Source: Mastigias papua (Eukaryota; Cnidaria; Scyphozoa; Rhizostomeae; Mastigiidae). From it: a stretch of DNA of 64,000 nucleotides. The DNA lies in assembly GCA_964019165.1 (NCBI GenBank), contig OZ025268.1:6913517-6977516 (forward strand), in the 5' to 3' direction. Position numbers and translations under genes: made by a program. Below, piece after piece: positions 1 to 10,282 of the stretch (the first letter of the stretch is position 1; each line of letters starts with the position of its first letter). Below the pieces are notes generated by a model. The model was not told the DNA's origin. It did no database searches and saw nothing but the letters and a program-made list of their open reading frames with translations.

Positions 1-616
1 GGCTATGATATTTCTATGCTTAACTATCCGTTTTATGGCATTTGTTTGGGACCCTATGTTGAGAACCTGCACCCTGCTTACAAGTAGTATCTCACCACAA
101 AGGAAGACAAGCAGACTCATTTCAGAATTTTAGGTTCTTATGTACCGGATTTTACTGTATTGTAAATATAACTAATAGAACCCAGAACAGACTAAAGGTT
201 AATTTATGTCCGGCAATGGTATGTGTTTGTGAGAAAGGTGGTGGAAGTTAATCTTTAGAAGAAGGCAAGTGCAAGACACTTTATCTAGTACCCACTCTGT
301 AGCTATAAAAGATTTATAGGATTCAGCATATATCACTTGCCATCAAATGCAAGGCAGAAAATATACGCAACAAATGCTATACAAAGATAGGGAAGGGGTG
401 AGTGCTGCTTTGTTTATATCAGAGGCAAGTCCCAAAGCAAGAGTGCCCCAGTCAGATCTCTTTGTTGCCTTGATAAAGTCAATCGTTACCAAAGAGAGTC
501 AAGTCCTACGGCCACAACCGTGGTGCGAGCTCATGAAAGACAATGTGACTGGGTAACATGAAGTTATGGCGCGAACTTCACATTGTAGGCCTGGTCATAG
601 TCAATCGTGCGGATGA
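1..616. other. Intergenic, no gene recognised
   Basis: I see no domain, splice pattern or repeat family that I can name here. A 69-codon frame at 347-556 has no recognisable motif and is probably chance. The stretch lies just upstream of the LINE and may include the insertion boundary, but I could not identify a target-site duplication. Confidence 0.5.
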
Positions 617-3094
617 CGCACTGCTCCAAATAAAGGAGATCACAACTTGAATAGCCTCATTAAAACACCCACATGTTTCAAATCTGATAGAGGAAGATGT
701 ATAGATCTAATCCTCACAAATAAACAGCACAGTTGCTTTTCTAGCCAGACTTTTGAAACAGGTTTCAGTGATTTCCATCACCTTGTGTATACTATACTCA
801 AAACAACCAGTGTTAAATTGCCCCCAAAGAAAATCAAATATCGATGTTATAGAAATTTCTCAGAAAGCAAGTTCCATAATGATCTGACAGAAAGATTTAG
901 AGCTCACCCCTCGAATGACTACAACGATTTTGAGCCAAGTTTTATCTCAACACTTGATAAACATGCACCTTTAAAAACAATCGTTATTCGAGGAAATAAT
1001 AAACCCCACATGAACAAAAAGTTGAGAAGGGCAATAATGAACCGTTCAAGATTAAAAAGGGTCGCAAATAAAACAAAACATCCTAAGGATATTGCAGAAT
1101 ATAAAAAACAAAGGAATATAGTAGTTCGATTAAATAAAGAAGCAAAAAGGACATATTATGAGAATCTAGATCCCAATGAAGTTGGAAAAAACAAAGTGTT
1201 TTGGAAAACTTTTAAGCCTCTGCTGTCAAACAATTGTCATAATGGGTCAAATAAAATAACATTAATAGAAGATGGATCACTGTTGACAGATGATAAGGAT
1301 ATTAGTGAATGTTTTAATACCTACTTCACAAATATAACAGACACATTAGATATTGAGAGGCCTATTATCGATGACAAATCAGTGCTAGCAGCTATTGAAC
1401 GGTATAAGACACATCCGAGTATTGTCAAAATAAAACAATTAATTAAACCTAATCATCAATTCAGCTTTGGCAAATTTGATACAAAAGAGGTATGGGATGA
1501 AATCAATCGATTAGAATGTTCAAAGTCTGTTAGCGGCAACATTCCAACAACAATTTTGAAAAAATTATCTGCTTTATGTTTTGGTGAAGTAACCAAAATT
1601 GCAAACTCTATGATTGAAAGCTGTTTGTTTCCAGAAAGCCTTAAAAAAGCTGATCTGTCGCCTGTCTTTAAGACAGGAGAAACAACAGCAAAGAAGAATT
1701 TTCGACCAATAAGTATTTTATCTGCAATTTCCAAGGTTTTTGAAAGGTTGATGTCGAAGCAGATCACGTCATTTATTAATCCAAAATTGTCCAAACTTCT
1801 ATGTGGATTCAGAGAAGGCTACAGCTCCCAAGATGCTCTATTTAGAGTTATTGAGCAATGTCGCAAGGTACTGGACAGGTCAGGCAAGGTTGGGATGGTA
1901 CTTATGGATCTGTCAAAAGCCTATGACTGCATTCCCCATGATTTACTGCTAGCTAAGCTTGAAGCATATGGCTTCGCTTTGGACAGTTTGAATTTAATGA
2001 ATAGCTACCTCACAAATAGACTACAAAGGGTTAAAGTAAATGGAACTTATAGTAGCTGGCAACAAGTAAAATCTGGTGTCCCACAGGGCTCAGTTCTAGG
2101 GCCTTTGCTATTCAATTTATTTATTAACGATTTCATTTACGTCATCGAAGACTCAGAGGTTTGCAACTTCGCTGATGATAATACTATCTACGCATTTGAT
2201 GATAATATAGAAACCATTTTAAGACTGCTCAAAGGAGATATAAATAATGCCTTACAATGGTTTAAAAACAACCAAATGGCAGCAAACCCAGACAAATTTC
2301 AGGTGATCTTTATGGGCCTTGAAAAAGGTCAAAAATTGAGTCTGGAAATAAATGGTATATCTATAAGGACAACTGAGGAGGTTAAACTTCTTGGAATAAC
2401 CATTGACTCAAAGTTGCAATTTCAGAATCATGTGGAAGCTATTTGTAAAACGGCAAACCAAAAGGTAAAGGCGTTCTCTCGAATAGCTGGGTATCTGCAA
2501 AAGCACAAAGCATATGTACTGTACAAGACTTTTATAAGGTCAAGTTTCAACTATTGTCCACTGATATGGATGTTTTGTGGTAAAACAGCAAATAATAGAA
2601 TAAATCAGTTGCACAAGCGCGCCTTGAGAGTCCTCCAAAATGACTATACAGCTATATTTGATGATCTACTAGAAAAATCGGAAGAAGTAACGGTCCATTG
2701 TAGTAACCTACAAAAGCTGATGATTGAAATATATGAATGTACCAATCATATTGGCCCTGCTGTCTTGACAGAGTTCTTTACAACTAAAGAAATAATCTAT
2801 GATCTGAGAATAAAAAATCTCCTCCAGATACCAAAAGTAAAAACATCCTCGTATGGACAAAGCTCCCTATCGTTTAGAGGTAGTATACTTTGGAACACTC
2901 TTTCAGACAGCATAAAATCGGCTCAAAATAGTAAAGGATTTAAAACAATGATCAAAAACTGGAAGGGAGAAAATTGTACCTGTATTATTTGTAAATAAAA
3001 ATATTGTAATTAAATAGTTGGTGTATATTAGTTTATTTTTGAACTACGTTTTTTACCAACTGTAAATAAATTAGTTATTATTATTATTATTATT
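617..3094 (+). mobile_element. 5'-truncated CR1/L2/Jockey-type LINE retrotransposon
   Basis: The element is defined by one long reverse-transcriptase frame (647-2998) followed by a short 3' region and a run of ATT triplets ending near 3094. Simple-repeat tails of this sort are common at the 3' ends of LINEs. The frame is open from 617, just after a TGA at 614-616. The N-terminal part of the apurinic-type endonuclease is missing, so the copy looks truncated at its 5' end during target-primed reverse transcription. Decayed relatives occur at 13.8-14.5 kb and 32.3-33.6 kb. I found no flanking duplication, so the 5' boundary is approximate. The clade (CR1, L2 or Jockey group) is a judgement from motif style. 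Confidence 0.85.
647..2998 (+). CDS. LINE ORF2 fragment: end of endonuclease plus reverse transcriptase
   Basis: This 783-residue frame encodes the replication protein of a non-LTR retrotransposon. It copies the element's RNA into the chromosome. The first 50 residues carry the end of an endonuclease/exonuclease/phosphatase fold (TPTCFKSDRGRCIDLILTN, then SDFHH). The RT core follows: KKNFRPISIL, the motif A DLSKAYD, the motif B SGVPQGSVLGPLLFNLFIND, and the catalytic FADDN where FADDT is more usual. The C-terminal region has the typical YCPLIWMFCG and LHKRALRVL signatures. The frame opens with TTG and no good ATG lies upstream, because the 5' end of the element is missing. I see no stop or frameshift in the RT, so the copy is fairly young but not autonomous. 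Confidence 0.9.
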   Translation: MNSLIKTPTCFKSDRGRCIDLILTNKQHSCFSSQTFETGFSDFHHLVYTILKTTSVKLPPKKIKYRCYRNFSESKFHNDLTERFRAHPSNDYNDFEPSFISTLDKHAPLKTIVIRGNNKPHMNKKLRRAIMNRSRLKRVANKTKHPKDIAEYKKQRNIVVRLNKEAKRTYYENLDPNEVGKNKVFWKTFKPLLSNNCHNGSNKITLIEDGSLLTDDKDISECFNTYFTNITDTLDIERPIIDDKSVLAAIERYKTHPSIVKIKQLIKPNHQFSFGKFDTKEVWDEINRLECSKSVSGNIPTTILKKLSALCFGEVTKIANSMIESCLFPESLKKADLSPVFKTGETTAKKNFRPISILSAISKVFERLMSKQITSFINPKLSKLLCGFREGYSSQDALFRVIEQCRKVLDRSGKVGMVLMDLSKAYDCIPHDLLLAKLEAYGFALDSLNLMNSYLTNRLQRVKVNGTYSSWQQVKSGVPQGSVLGPLLFNLFINDFIYVIEDSEVCNFADDNTIYAFDDNIETILRLLKGDINNALQWFKNNQMAANPDKFQVIFMGLEKGQKLSLEINGISIRTTEEVKLLGITIDSKLQFQNHVEAICKTANQKVKAFSRIAGYLQKHKAYVLYKTFIRSSFNYCPLIWMFCGKTANNRINQLHKRALRVLQNDYTAIFDDLLEKSEEVTVHCSNLQKLMIEIYECTNHIGPAVLTEFFTTKEIIYDLRIKNLLQIPKVKTSSYGQSSLSFRGSILWNTLSDSIKSAQNSKGFKTMIKNWKGENCTCIICK

Positions 3095-6000
3095 AAGGAT
3101 TATGTGTTGGGCAGTCTTGCTATATGTAACCATGGAATATTCAGAAAATTGAGGGCCGGCTCGCTTTTGAACGGTCATGGATATACACCAATCAGGGAAG
3201 GGATTCTGAGCAAGATCTTTATGCCACACCTATATCAATATCACCTACTCTTCAATCTGGAAAGGACGTCCCCCAGACGGTTGATTTTTCAAAAAATGCA
3301 CACTAGGAAATTCTTATTGCAGCCTCCCTACTTATTGACTTTGAACCAAGAGGACATTTCTCCGAATAGACCCAGAATTGCCCGGCGAAAGTAACTCGTG
3401 GTCACTATTTGTTGTTTCGACAAAATGTTTGCATGAAATGAGTAAGTGCTGTAACAGGCACTGAAAATGCAGCTGAAGGTCGTGCCGGTGATGATGAAAC
3501 AATGAACTAAGACAATGGGCACTGTAAATGTTTTTCGTATGTTAGAGAATATATAGGAAAAGCAATACGTTCTTTTTCAAAAAACTGAAGTTTGTTATTC
3601 AATGTGTTTGTTGGGCTTCTCTACCCCCATCTGTAACAGCCCATCCCATAGACATTCACCTAGGAAATTTTTTCAACACCCCACGCTTATTGCAACCCCA
3701 TCCACTTATTCATGTTCAGACTTTTTCCAACCCCCCATTTATTGTCGCGCCCTTCTATTCCGGACTGGGGAGCACTTCAGTGTTAAAGTTTTTTACGTAA
3801 TACTTTTCACTATTAGAGAGAAAGGATAAAAATCAGTACAATTTCTGTCATTAGACTCTGAAAAACTACAGGTCCACTATACAAAACACACCATGACCCA
3901 CTGTATCAAAATGCCTTTTATAAGGTCAGTGAAATTGTTCCTGATATGCTTCCAGTATCCATTAATATGTGACAGTTTTCCGTATTTTATTACCTAGGTA
4001 ACTATGGGTGTGGAATGGAATTTTCTGTTGGCAGATTGGTCCTGATAGAGAAAACCGCTGCTGTTGAGGTATCTATAAAGTTTGTTGGAAAGCAACTACT
4101 TGAAAAACTTGGTTACTACTGGAAGCGCAGAAATCGGACTGTATATTCTTTGCAACTCCAATCTCCTTCCTTAATCTTCCAGTTGTTGGGAAACTGAAAT
4201 ATCTCTAGAGAGCTGTTGAGCAAGAGGACAAAGGCATTTGCGATAGAAGAAAAAGCAAGTCTCAGGAAGCAATAAGAAATTTACCATTACCAAAACTCTT
4301 TGAGAATTTAATTTTTCCGATTGCTTCCCTAATGTGTTGCACATGGTCTGACGGTGGAAAACTGCTTTTTTACGGATTTACATAATATTCACCTTATAAC
4401 ATGGGGTTTGGAGATTCTTTGATTCTGCTTACAAGATCGTTGCCGACAAAGCAGAAATATTCATTCAATTAGCCCTGGGAAATGCTCTTCCCACAATCTG
4501 TCGAACATACAATTCAAAAGCTCCCCCCTCTCCATCGCCCCCAACCATTGTTGCTCCTTAAGGAGATAATAGAATAAAGTAACTTAACTATTCTTTGACA
4601 GCAGAATAAGTAATTGAAGCGACCAACATCATCACAAACTGGAGTGGGAAGTGCGATCATACCTTATTCCTACGGTCAGCCCCTTTTGGGCAAAGTCACG
4701 TGGCATGAGAAAGTACATCAACAGCTGGCATCTGGAACTGACGTATTACAGAACAAAAGACGAACTGGCAGATTGTCACTTTCGTTACAGAATGGTATGT
4801 AGTTGAAGATATTTGAAATATCGATAGTCAAATCTTGTGGTTCATCCGCTTCTCTGTATTTCCGCTATGATTCTGATGTGACCCTGAATACAGCCTGCGG
4901 TATGAAAGAGGACAATATATGGAACCGTACTATATGGATGGGCCTAAAGTAAGATGTTGGTAGTCGTTATTAGGTTTATGAGCTGTTCTTTTAGACCAAA
5001 GCCTGGTGTCTTGCGCTGCAAAGGAGCTCATTAGTTGCACGTCACTTTTTAGATATATTTACTTACAGTTTTATTTCTTGAATTGTCTTCCCTGTTTCAC
5101 GTTTCAAATAAAAGTCGAGAGTAGGTATATATTTCCTTCACTCTTTGGTAGAGTGAACTCCGTGTTCACCTAGTATATTGATAAGCAATAACGATTACTT
5201 GCATATTGACAATTCTATATGTGCATTTTCACAGATGGCAGCCTGTGATTGAGTAGGACATATTGTTTCACTGTTGTGTAGCTTCAATTGCAGACTTATT
5301 ACAGATAACTAAAGAAAGTGGTGGTTGCAAAATTTTTTTTGAAAGAAATGGGTATTTTTGTAGAGTGAGAGTTATTTGAATGGACGGAGTTTATTTTTGA
5401 AATTATGCTCCCAATGATCCCACTGGTATTAGATTTCCTTAACACAGTTTGGCAATGGTATGTCTTGTGTTTTAAAGGCATATGGTTTCTTTTGTGTACA
5501 ATGATTTTGCGTGTAGAGTTCTGCTTGTGAGAGTCCAAGTCTAGCAATCACAATCTCATAATATTCACTATCATTTACTAGACAGTTGCCCTGTATACAT
5601 TGATAGTAGATGTTTGGATAGCAGAACTGATTAGCACTGAGTTCACTGATCCTTTGTTTTTGGGCTGTGAGTTTTGCTTTTGAGTCAGGCAGGATAACTT
5701 TCCTGTTGTAGCACCCTAGTTGTGTTGTAAACTTGGTGGGAAGTAGCAGATTATGGCAATAGAAGTAGTTAGATGAGTGTGTTCATTGGCTTGGTATATC
5801 CTATTGCAGGGGTTAACAAACTACAGCCAACAAAGCCACTCTATCAAGCCTCCCAACTGTACTTTATATTAGAATACTAGTTTCATCATTCATTTTGTGG
5901 CTACATAGTGTTATGTAAAGTGTTATTTCTGTGTTCCCGTTGGTTCCAGTTTTTGTAGTCTTCTACATTTCATGTTATCACATCTTTTTCTCTAAAATAT

Positions 6001-6162
6001 TATATCACTTTCTCAGAGCTTTCATTCTGACTTGTAAGTATTGAGCAATATAATTGTGAGGCTTGTGCTCATCATTCTTTTAGTTATATGGCCCACTTTA
6101 GAACAAGTTGCTGAACCCTATCCTATTGTAATAGGAATAGTACTTGCTGACAATGGATTATA

Positions 6163-6168
<6 letters not shown>
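3095..6168. other. Intergenic, no gene recognised
   Basis: About 3 kb of AT-rich sequence. The open frames are short (60-96 codons, for example 3104-3394 and 4614-4802). None has a recognisable motif, and I could not chain any of them into a spliced gene. Confidence 0.45.

Positions 6169-6229
<61 letters not shown>
6169..6229. repeat. (AT)n microsatellite
   Basis: An essentially pure AT dinucleotide run of about 60 bp. It is the first of several long TA tracts in the window. Confidence 0.95.
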
Positions 6230-6233
<4 letters not shown>

Positions 6234-6724
6234 ATATGTTCAGGCTTTCTATCTCTTTCTTTCCCATTTATCATATGGCTTTTATTTACTTTTGTTTATT
6301 TTCATATTTGTCTATGGTAGGTCTTGTAAGTACATTTGTTTATTCCACTATCCTTTTCTAATGGCATCTTGCTAGTTATTCTGTTTCATTACTTGCTTTC
6401 ATTGTTTTGTTTTGACATTTCTTCTGCACTGTGGGATGGGCATTGTCAAATTCTCCAACACATCCCTTTCTTTCAAATTTACTTGCATTTCCCTTTGTTT
6501 CAATTCTGCATGCATGTCAGCCATTGTATATTTTGATAACTGTCTGCAGTATTAGGTTGTGTACTTTTGTATTGTATTATGATTATAAATGTGCTGTATT
6601 TCACTGAGATATCTAATGCTGATAAGCAAGTAAATCAAAACATTTTAAAAGATGTTGAAGTTTTTTCTAGATGTCTAATTAGAATCTAGATGTCTAATTG
6701 TGTTTTTAGATTTGGAGTGGGTGC

Positions 6725-6752
<28 letters not shown>

Positions 6753-6755
<3 letters not shown>

Positions 6756-6987
6756 CTAAGTCATGAGTGGGCTACCACAATTGGAAAATTTCTTTTGGCC
6801 CCAGTGCGGATTCGAACTCATGATGTTTAGATCAGAAGACACCTGTGCTAATCAATTGCGCCATCCAGTGCCGGGATGGCGCAATTGATTAGCACAGGTG
6901 TCTTCTGATCTAAACATCATGAGTTCGAATCCGCACTGGGGCCAAAAGAAATTTTCCAATTGTGGTAGCCCACTCATGACTTAGTAT
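6753..6987. repeat. Perfect palindrome of two head-to-head tRNA-derived SINE-like units
   Basis: The two 114-bp arms, 6753-6866 and 6874-6987, are exact reverse complements by eye and flank a 7-nt spacer (agtgccg). Each arm carries a tRNA-like RNA polymerase III promoter. On the + strand the A-box-like TGGCGCAATTGATTAGCA is at 6877-6894 and the B-box GTTCGAATCC at 6923-6932. The mirror copies lie on the minus strand at 6846-6863 and 6808-6817. The tRNA fold is imperfect: the presumed anticodon stem closes on a loop of about 12 nt and the acceptor is weak. A SINE head or tRNA pseudogene therefore fits better than a functional tRNA. TA microsatellites flank both sides. Confidence 0.8.
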
Positions 6988-7018
6988 TTACCTATGTCAG
7001 CCTTAGCCGAATTAAGAT

Positions 7019-7121
<103 letters not shown>

Positions 7122-7449
7122 ACTAATTGCAGGCTGCATCCACTATGTATATAAAAAGACCCCTAATCTCTCCCTCCATTTCGCTTGTCCAGTACCTGTC
7201 TTTTATAACTTTTGAGGAAGTTCACACATAAGTGTCTTTAGTCAATGAAAAAAATTACAGTGATAATTATTGGAAAATCGAAAACATTGTCTCTTGTAGT
7301 GCCCATAAGGCTTAATGGCAAAAACATAGTATGTTAAATCCGTGGAGAAAGAATTTGTTTCTGACACTTTGAAAGATGGCACAGAAAGTTCTAAAGTTTC
7401 TTAACTAGAAGTTTCTTAAATTTTAGGGTATCTATTACTAGGTTTCTTA

Positions 7450-8460
7450 TAGGAAAAAACGTGTACATCGTGCAGAAGATATAAAGACAAGTACTTACTC
7501 CTTAGGAACATAGCCACCAAATGTTTGAGAGCCCTGTCAGTTCTATTTTCTTCCAACCTAATTGACTAATCATCATGTTGGATTCTGACCACTCATGCTA
7601 AGACTAGGTGCATTTTGCTTGATGTTTGGTCAATTACCGTAAATCCCTCAATAAGACCCCGGGGGCTTATTTGCAAAAAGGAATTTTTGGATGGGGGCTT
7701 ATTCGGTTGGAGCTTATTTCAAAGTCTGGCATTTTCCTCAAAGGTTGACATAAAAAACGACATAATTTTGTCAATCAACTAAATTTTGTGCTTCTAATTA
7801 CGGAAGCTGATATCGTTAAAAGAGTTACAAAGTGTTGTGTAAAGATTTAACAGACATTATAATGTTTCTATTATCACGAAAGTCGCGTTTCTCTTTGGTT
7901 TTTTGCCTCCATTCAAAGGAAGTAATACTGTACAGCTATTGTCCTGTGAGGCCTTCTTGCATTATGATATTATTCTACAATTATGCTTCCCTCGAATAAG
8001 CCCCCATGGGGGCTTATTCGAGAGGGTGCTTATTTGCACAAATGATTTGTTATGTGGGGGCTTATTCGAGGGGGCTTATTCGGAGGTGGGGCTTATTCGA
8101 GGATTTACGGTATGTTGGGAGAAAATAGATCTATCAGAGTTCTCAACATTTGGCGGCTCTGCTCTCCCTAGGGGTCTTACAACAAAAACTATTCTGTTGA
8201 GATAAAATGTGCGAAGAGCGTAGAATGAAGGCTATAATGTAACGACATATCCAAAGGTATTTCCCCTTAGCGTTACATTATAACCCTCATGCTAGTCACT
8301 TCGTTCATTTAATTTCAATGGAAAAGTTACTGTTTTGAAGCCCTTAGAGTAGTTACTTATCTTTATATCTTTTGAAAGATGTAACATGCTTAATCTGTAG
8401 CTGAAGATGATGGTTGAATCAATCGAAGCATGCTTTGCAAACAATCTACTGTCGTTTTTG
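7450..8460. repeat. Old interspersed repeat, interrupted by a MITE-bearing insertion
   Basis: The left part (about 7465-7505, gcagaagatataaagacaag) and the right part (about 8165-8460, including ggggtcttacaacaaaaact and ggttgaatcaatcgaagcat) match successive parts of the repeat at 24363-24687 in HP1 intron 1. In that copy they are contiguous. Here about 660 bp sits between them, including the MITE at 7635-8112. A short inverted similarity (ccaccaaatgtttgagagcc versus tctcaacatttggcggctct) brackets the inserted block, so the insertion may itself be a larger mobile unit. The boundaries are approximate. Confidence 0.45.
7635..8112. mobile_element. TA-flanked MITE, copy 1 (TACCGTAAATCC family)
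   Basis: A non-autonomous DNA element of 478 bp beginning TACCGTAAATCC and ending GGATTTACGGTA. Its terminal inverted repeats continue into repeated CGAATAAGCCCCC blocks. The terminal TA is consistent with a TA target duplication, as in Tc1/mariner-type elements. The interior has no coding capacity. It is closely similar, in the same orientation, to the copy at 27057-27489. Confidence 0.75.
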
Positions 8461-9043
8461 TCAACTTTATCTCTAATCAAGTGATGGATACTGGTTTGTT
8501 TTGATTTCTATTGAATCCATACCTTCCTATTCTGGCGGGTTTTAGTCTTAATTTCCAGAAATTTCATGTGAGTATCGAGATCAGGGTCGGCGCTAGCTAC
8601 TACAGATTTGGGTAGGGGGGGGGGGATTTCAGCGGACTACGCTATTTTGGGACCATGCCCTTTGTTACAACGTACGATATAATATAAAAATAAAGAGTGT
8701 CAAGAAGCAATGATATGAAAGAACAGAAAATTATCCCTTGCTAGACATTCCCTACCCCCTCAAACCTTTTCTACTCGAATTCGGACAATTTACAAGATAG
8801 TTCTTGCAGAAGACTGGTGGAATGTTATCCCAGCCCACCCGTGGCGCCGGCTTTGATCGAAGTGATGATGAGAGGCATGCTACCCTCAGTAAAATGATGG
8901 TTGAGTTGTTTTCTCGTCGTCCCTATCTGGAAGCTAATGAACTATGATCGAGTTTGGATAGTTTCAGAGAAGTTACACCCACGTCGATGAAGGTTGCATC
9001 CTATGTTTGCTTTTGCTCATGATCTGCTAATATTTCTATTCAG
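8461..9043. other. Upstream flank of the coiled-coil gene, nothing recognised
   Basis: No coding feature recognised. It includes a short poly(G) run near 8618-8629. A polypyrimidine tract and AG at 9033-9043 (tatttctattcag) could be the acceptor of a 5' UTR exon belonging to the gene that follows. Confidence 0.4.
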
Positions 9044-9127
9044 CATTGAAGAGCTTCCAGCCGCAGCACTCGATCACGACGATCCAAGTTCCCTTGTATA
9101 TATGATGAGGGCAAGATCTCTGCCAAA

Positions 9128-9403
9128 ATGAGCGGTCGGGAGATGGAGCGAGAAGCAAAGCTATCATTTCTTACCGAACAGTTGTCTGTTGAACGGAAAA
9201 ATAACAAGCAGCTCCGTGTAGAAATTGGCCTCGCTTACGGTAGAGAAAAAGCCAGTCTTGAAGCATTGAAGGAGTTCGAACGATTGCTAAATGATGCTGT
9301 AACTGAGAAGGAGAAGCTCAAAGCTGAAAATGATATGCTACGATTGCATTTGTCAGAAAGTAGACACTTATTAAAACAGAATCAAATTGCGGGACAAGAT
9401 GAG
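9128..9403 (+). CDS. Coiled-coil protein, first coding exon
   Basis: This exon encodes residues 1-92 of a protein I do not recognise. From about residue 9 to 85 it is a charged, leucine-rich heptad-like helix (for example LTEQLSVERKNNKQL and KEKLKAENDMLRLHL), the pattern of a dimerising coiled coil. The start at 9128 is well supported: all three frames of the exon upstream are closed by stops, and the ATG has A at -3 (gccaaaATGA). The exon ends GATGAG|GTATAG after a complete codon (phase 0). It joins in frame to the exon starting at 10283. A 5' UTR exon boundary may lie at 9044. Confidence 0.75.
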
Positions 9404-9787
9404 GTATAGGCAATTTTATTTTTTGAAGTTTTATTTTAACTCAAAAATTTTTAACGTTAGCTCATTAATTGCCTCTGGAACAACAATGGTTTCTGGTTCA
9501 GTTAAAACCCTTACTTATAGCTCGAACTTTTACTATTCATATATTATTCAATCGGTAGACTTTTTCTTTTTTCAGTTATCTTTTTCAGTATTCATTTTTG
9601 AATGTTTAAAGCAGATTGTCTTTCTCATTTTTCTCTTCTTATTTCCAATCCGTATTCCCGCCCTTCTTAAGTCCCCACATACAAATGCACTTTTTCCATG
9701 GCTTATCACCTGATATGGGAGAATGCTCCTCCTTGAAAAATAGCTTATCTTAAACTCTTCATCAGTGCGTGTGCGTGTGCGTGTGCA

Positions 9788-9833
<46 letters not shown>

Positions 9834-10282
9834 TGTGTATGTGTTTGTATAAATATATATATATATATATATTTAAGGAATTGGAAGCACCCATGTTTAT
9901 TTCTTTCACATGGGATATTTTGATTAGCTCTGTTCTATGGGCACATTAATTAGAATTATGAAGATTGGTACCAATTATTTTTTATGTGTCAGACTGAAAG
10001 AATGGCAGGCGAACTTAGGCAAACAGGCGCAGAGTGACTGACTGGCGTACTAACCGAAGTATTGATTGAGGTGCTGACTGAGCTACTCACTGATTAGTTG
10101 GCTGATTGAATAACTAACTTATGTACTTGCTACAAGCTTCTGCGCGAATGTAATGCGCTTGCTGGAAGTTTTCGGTACGATGCTTTCTTATCTTGGGGTC
10201 ATGTGCCACTTTATGTTTTCATCACAGTTTGTTCATGGCATGCACTTATTTCTTGCAGTAAAGCAAGCTATTCCTTCTTCAG
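9404..10282 (+). other. Intron 1 of the coiled-coil gene
   Basis: A GT-AG intron of 879 bp: donor GTATAG, acceptor ttccttcttcag with a good pyrimidine tract. It contains a GT microsatellite and then a short TA tract. The 108-codon frame starting at 9387 runs mainly through intron sequence and is not a gene. Confidence 0.7.
9765..9871. repeat. (GT)n then (AT)n compound microsatellite
   Basis: GTGCGTGT-type repeats pass into pure GT, then GTAT, then a short AT run. It is intronic. Confidence 0.95.

Noticed and set aside
6870..6940. Functional tRNA gene
   Set aside because: A and B boxes are good, but the anticodon loop is too long and the acceptor weak; the duplicated palindromic copy points to a SINE.
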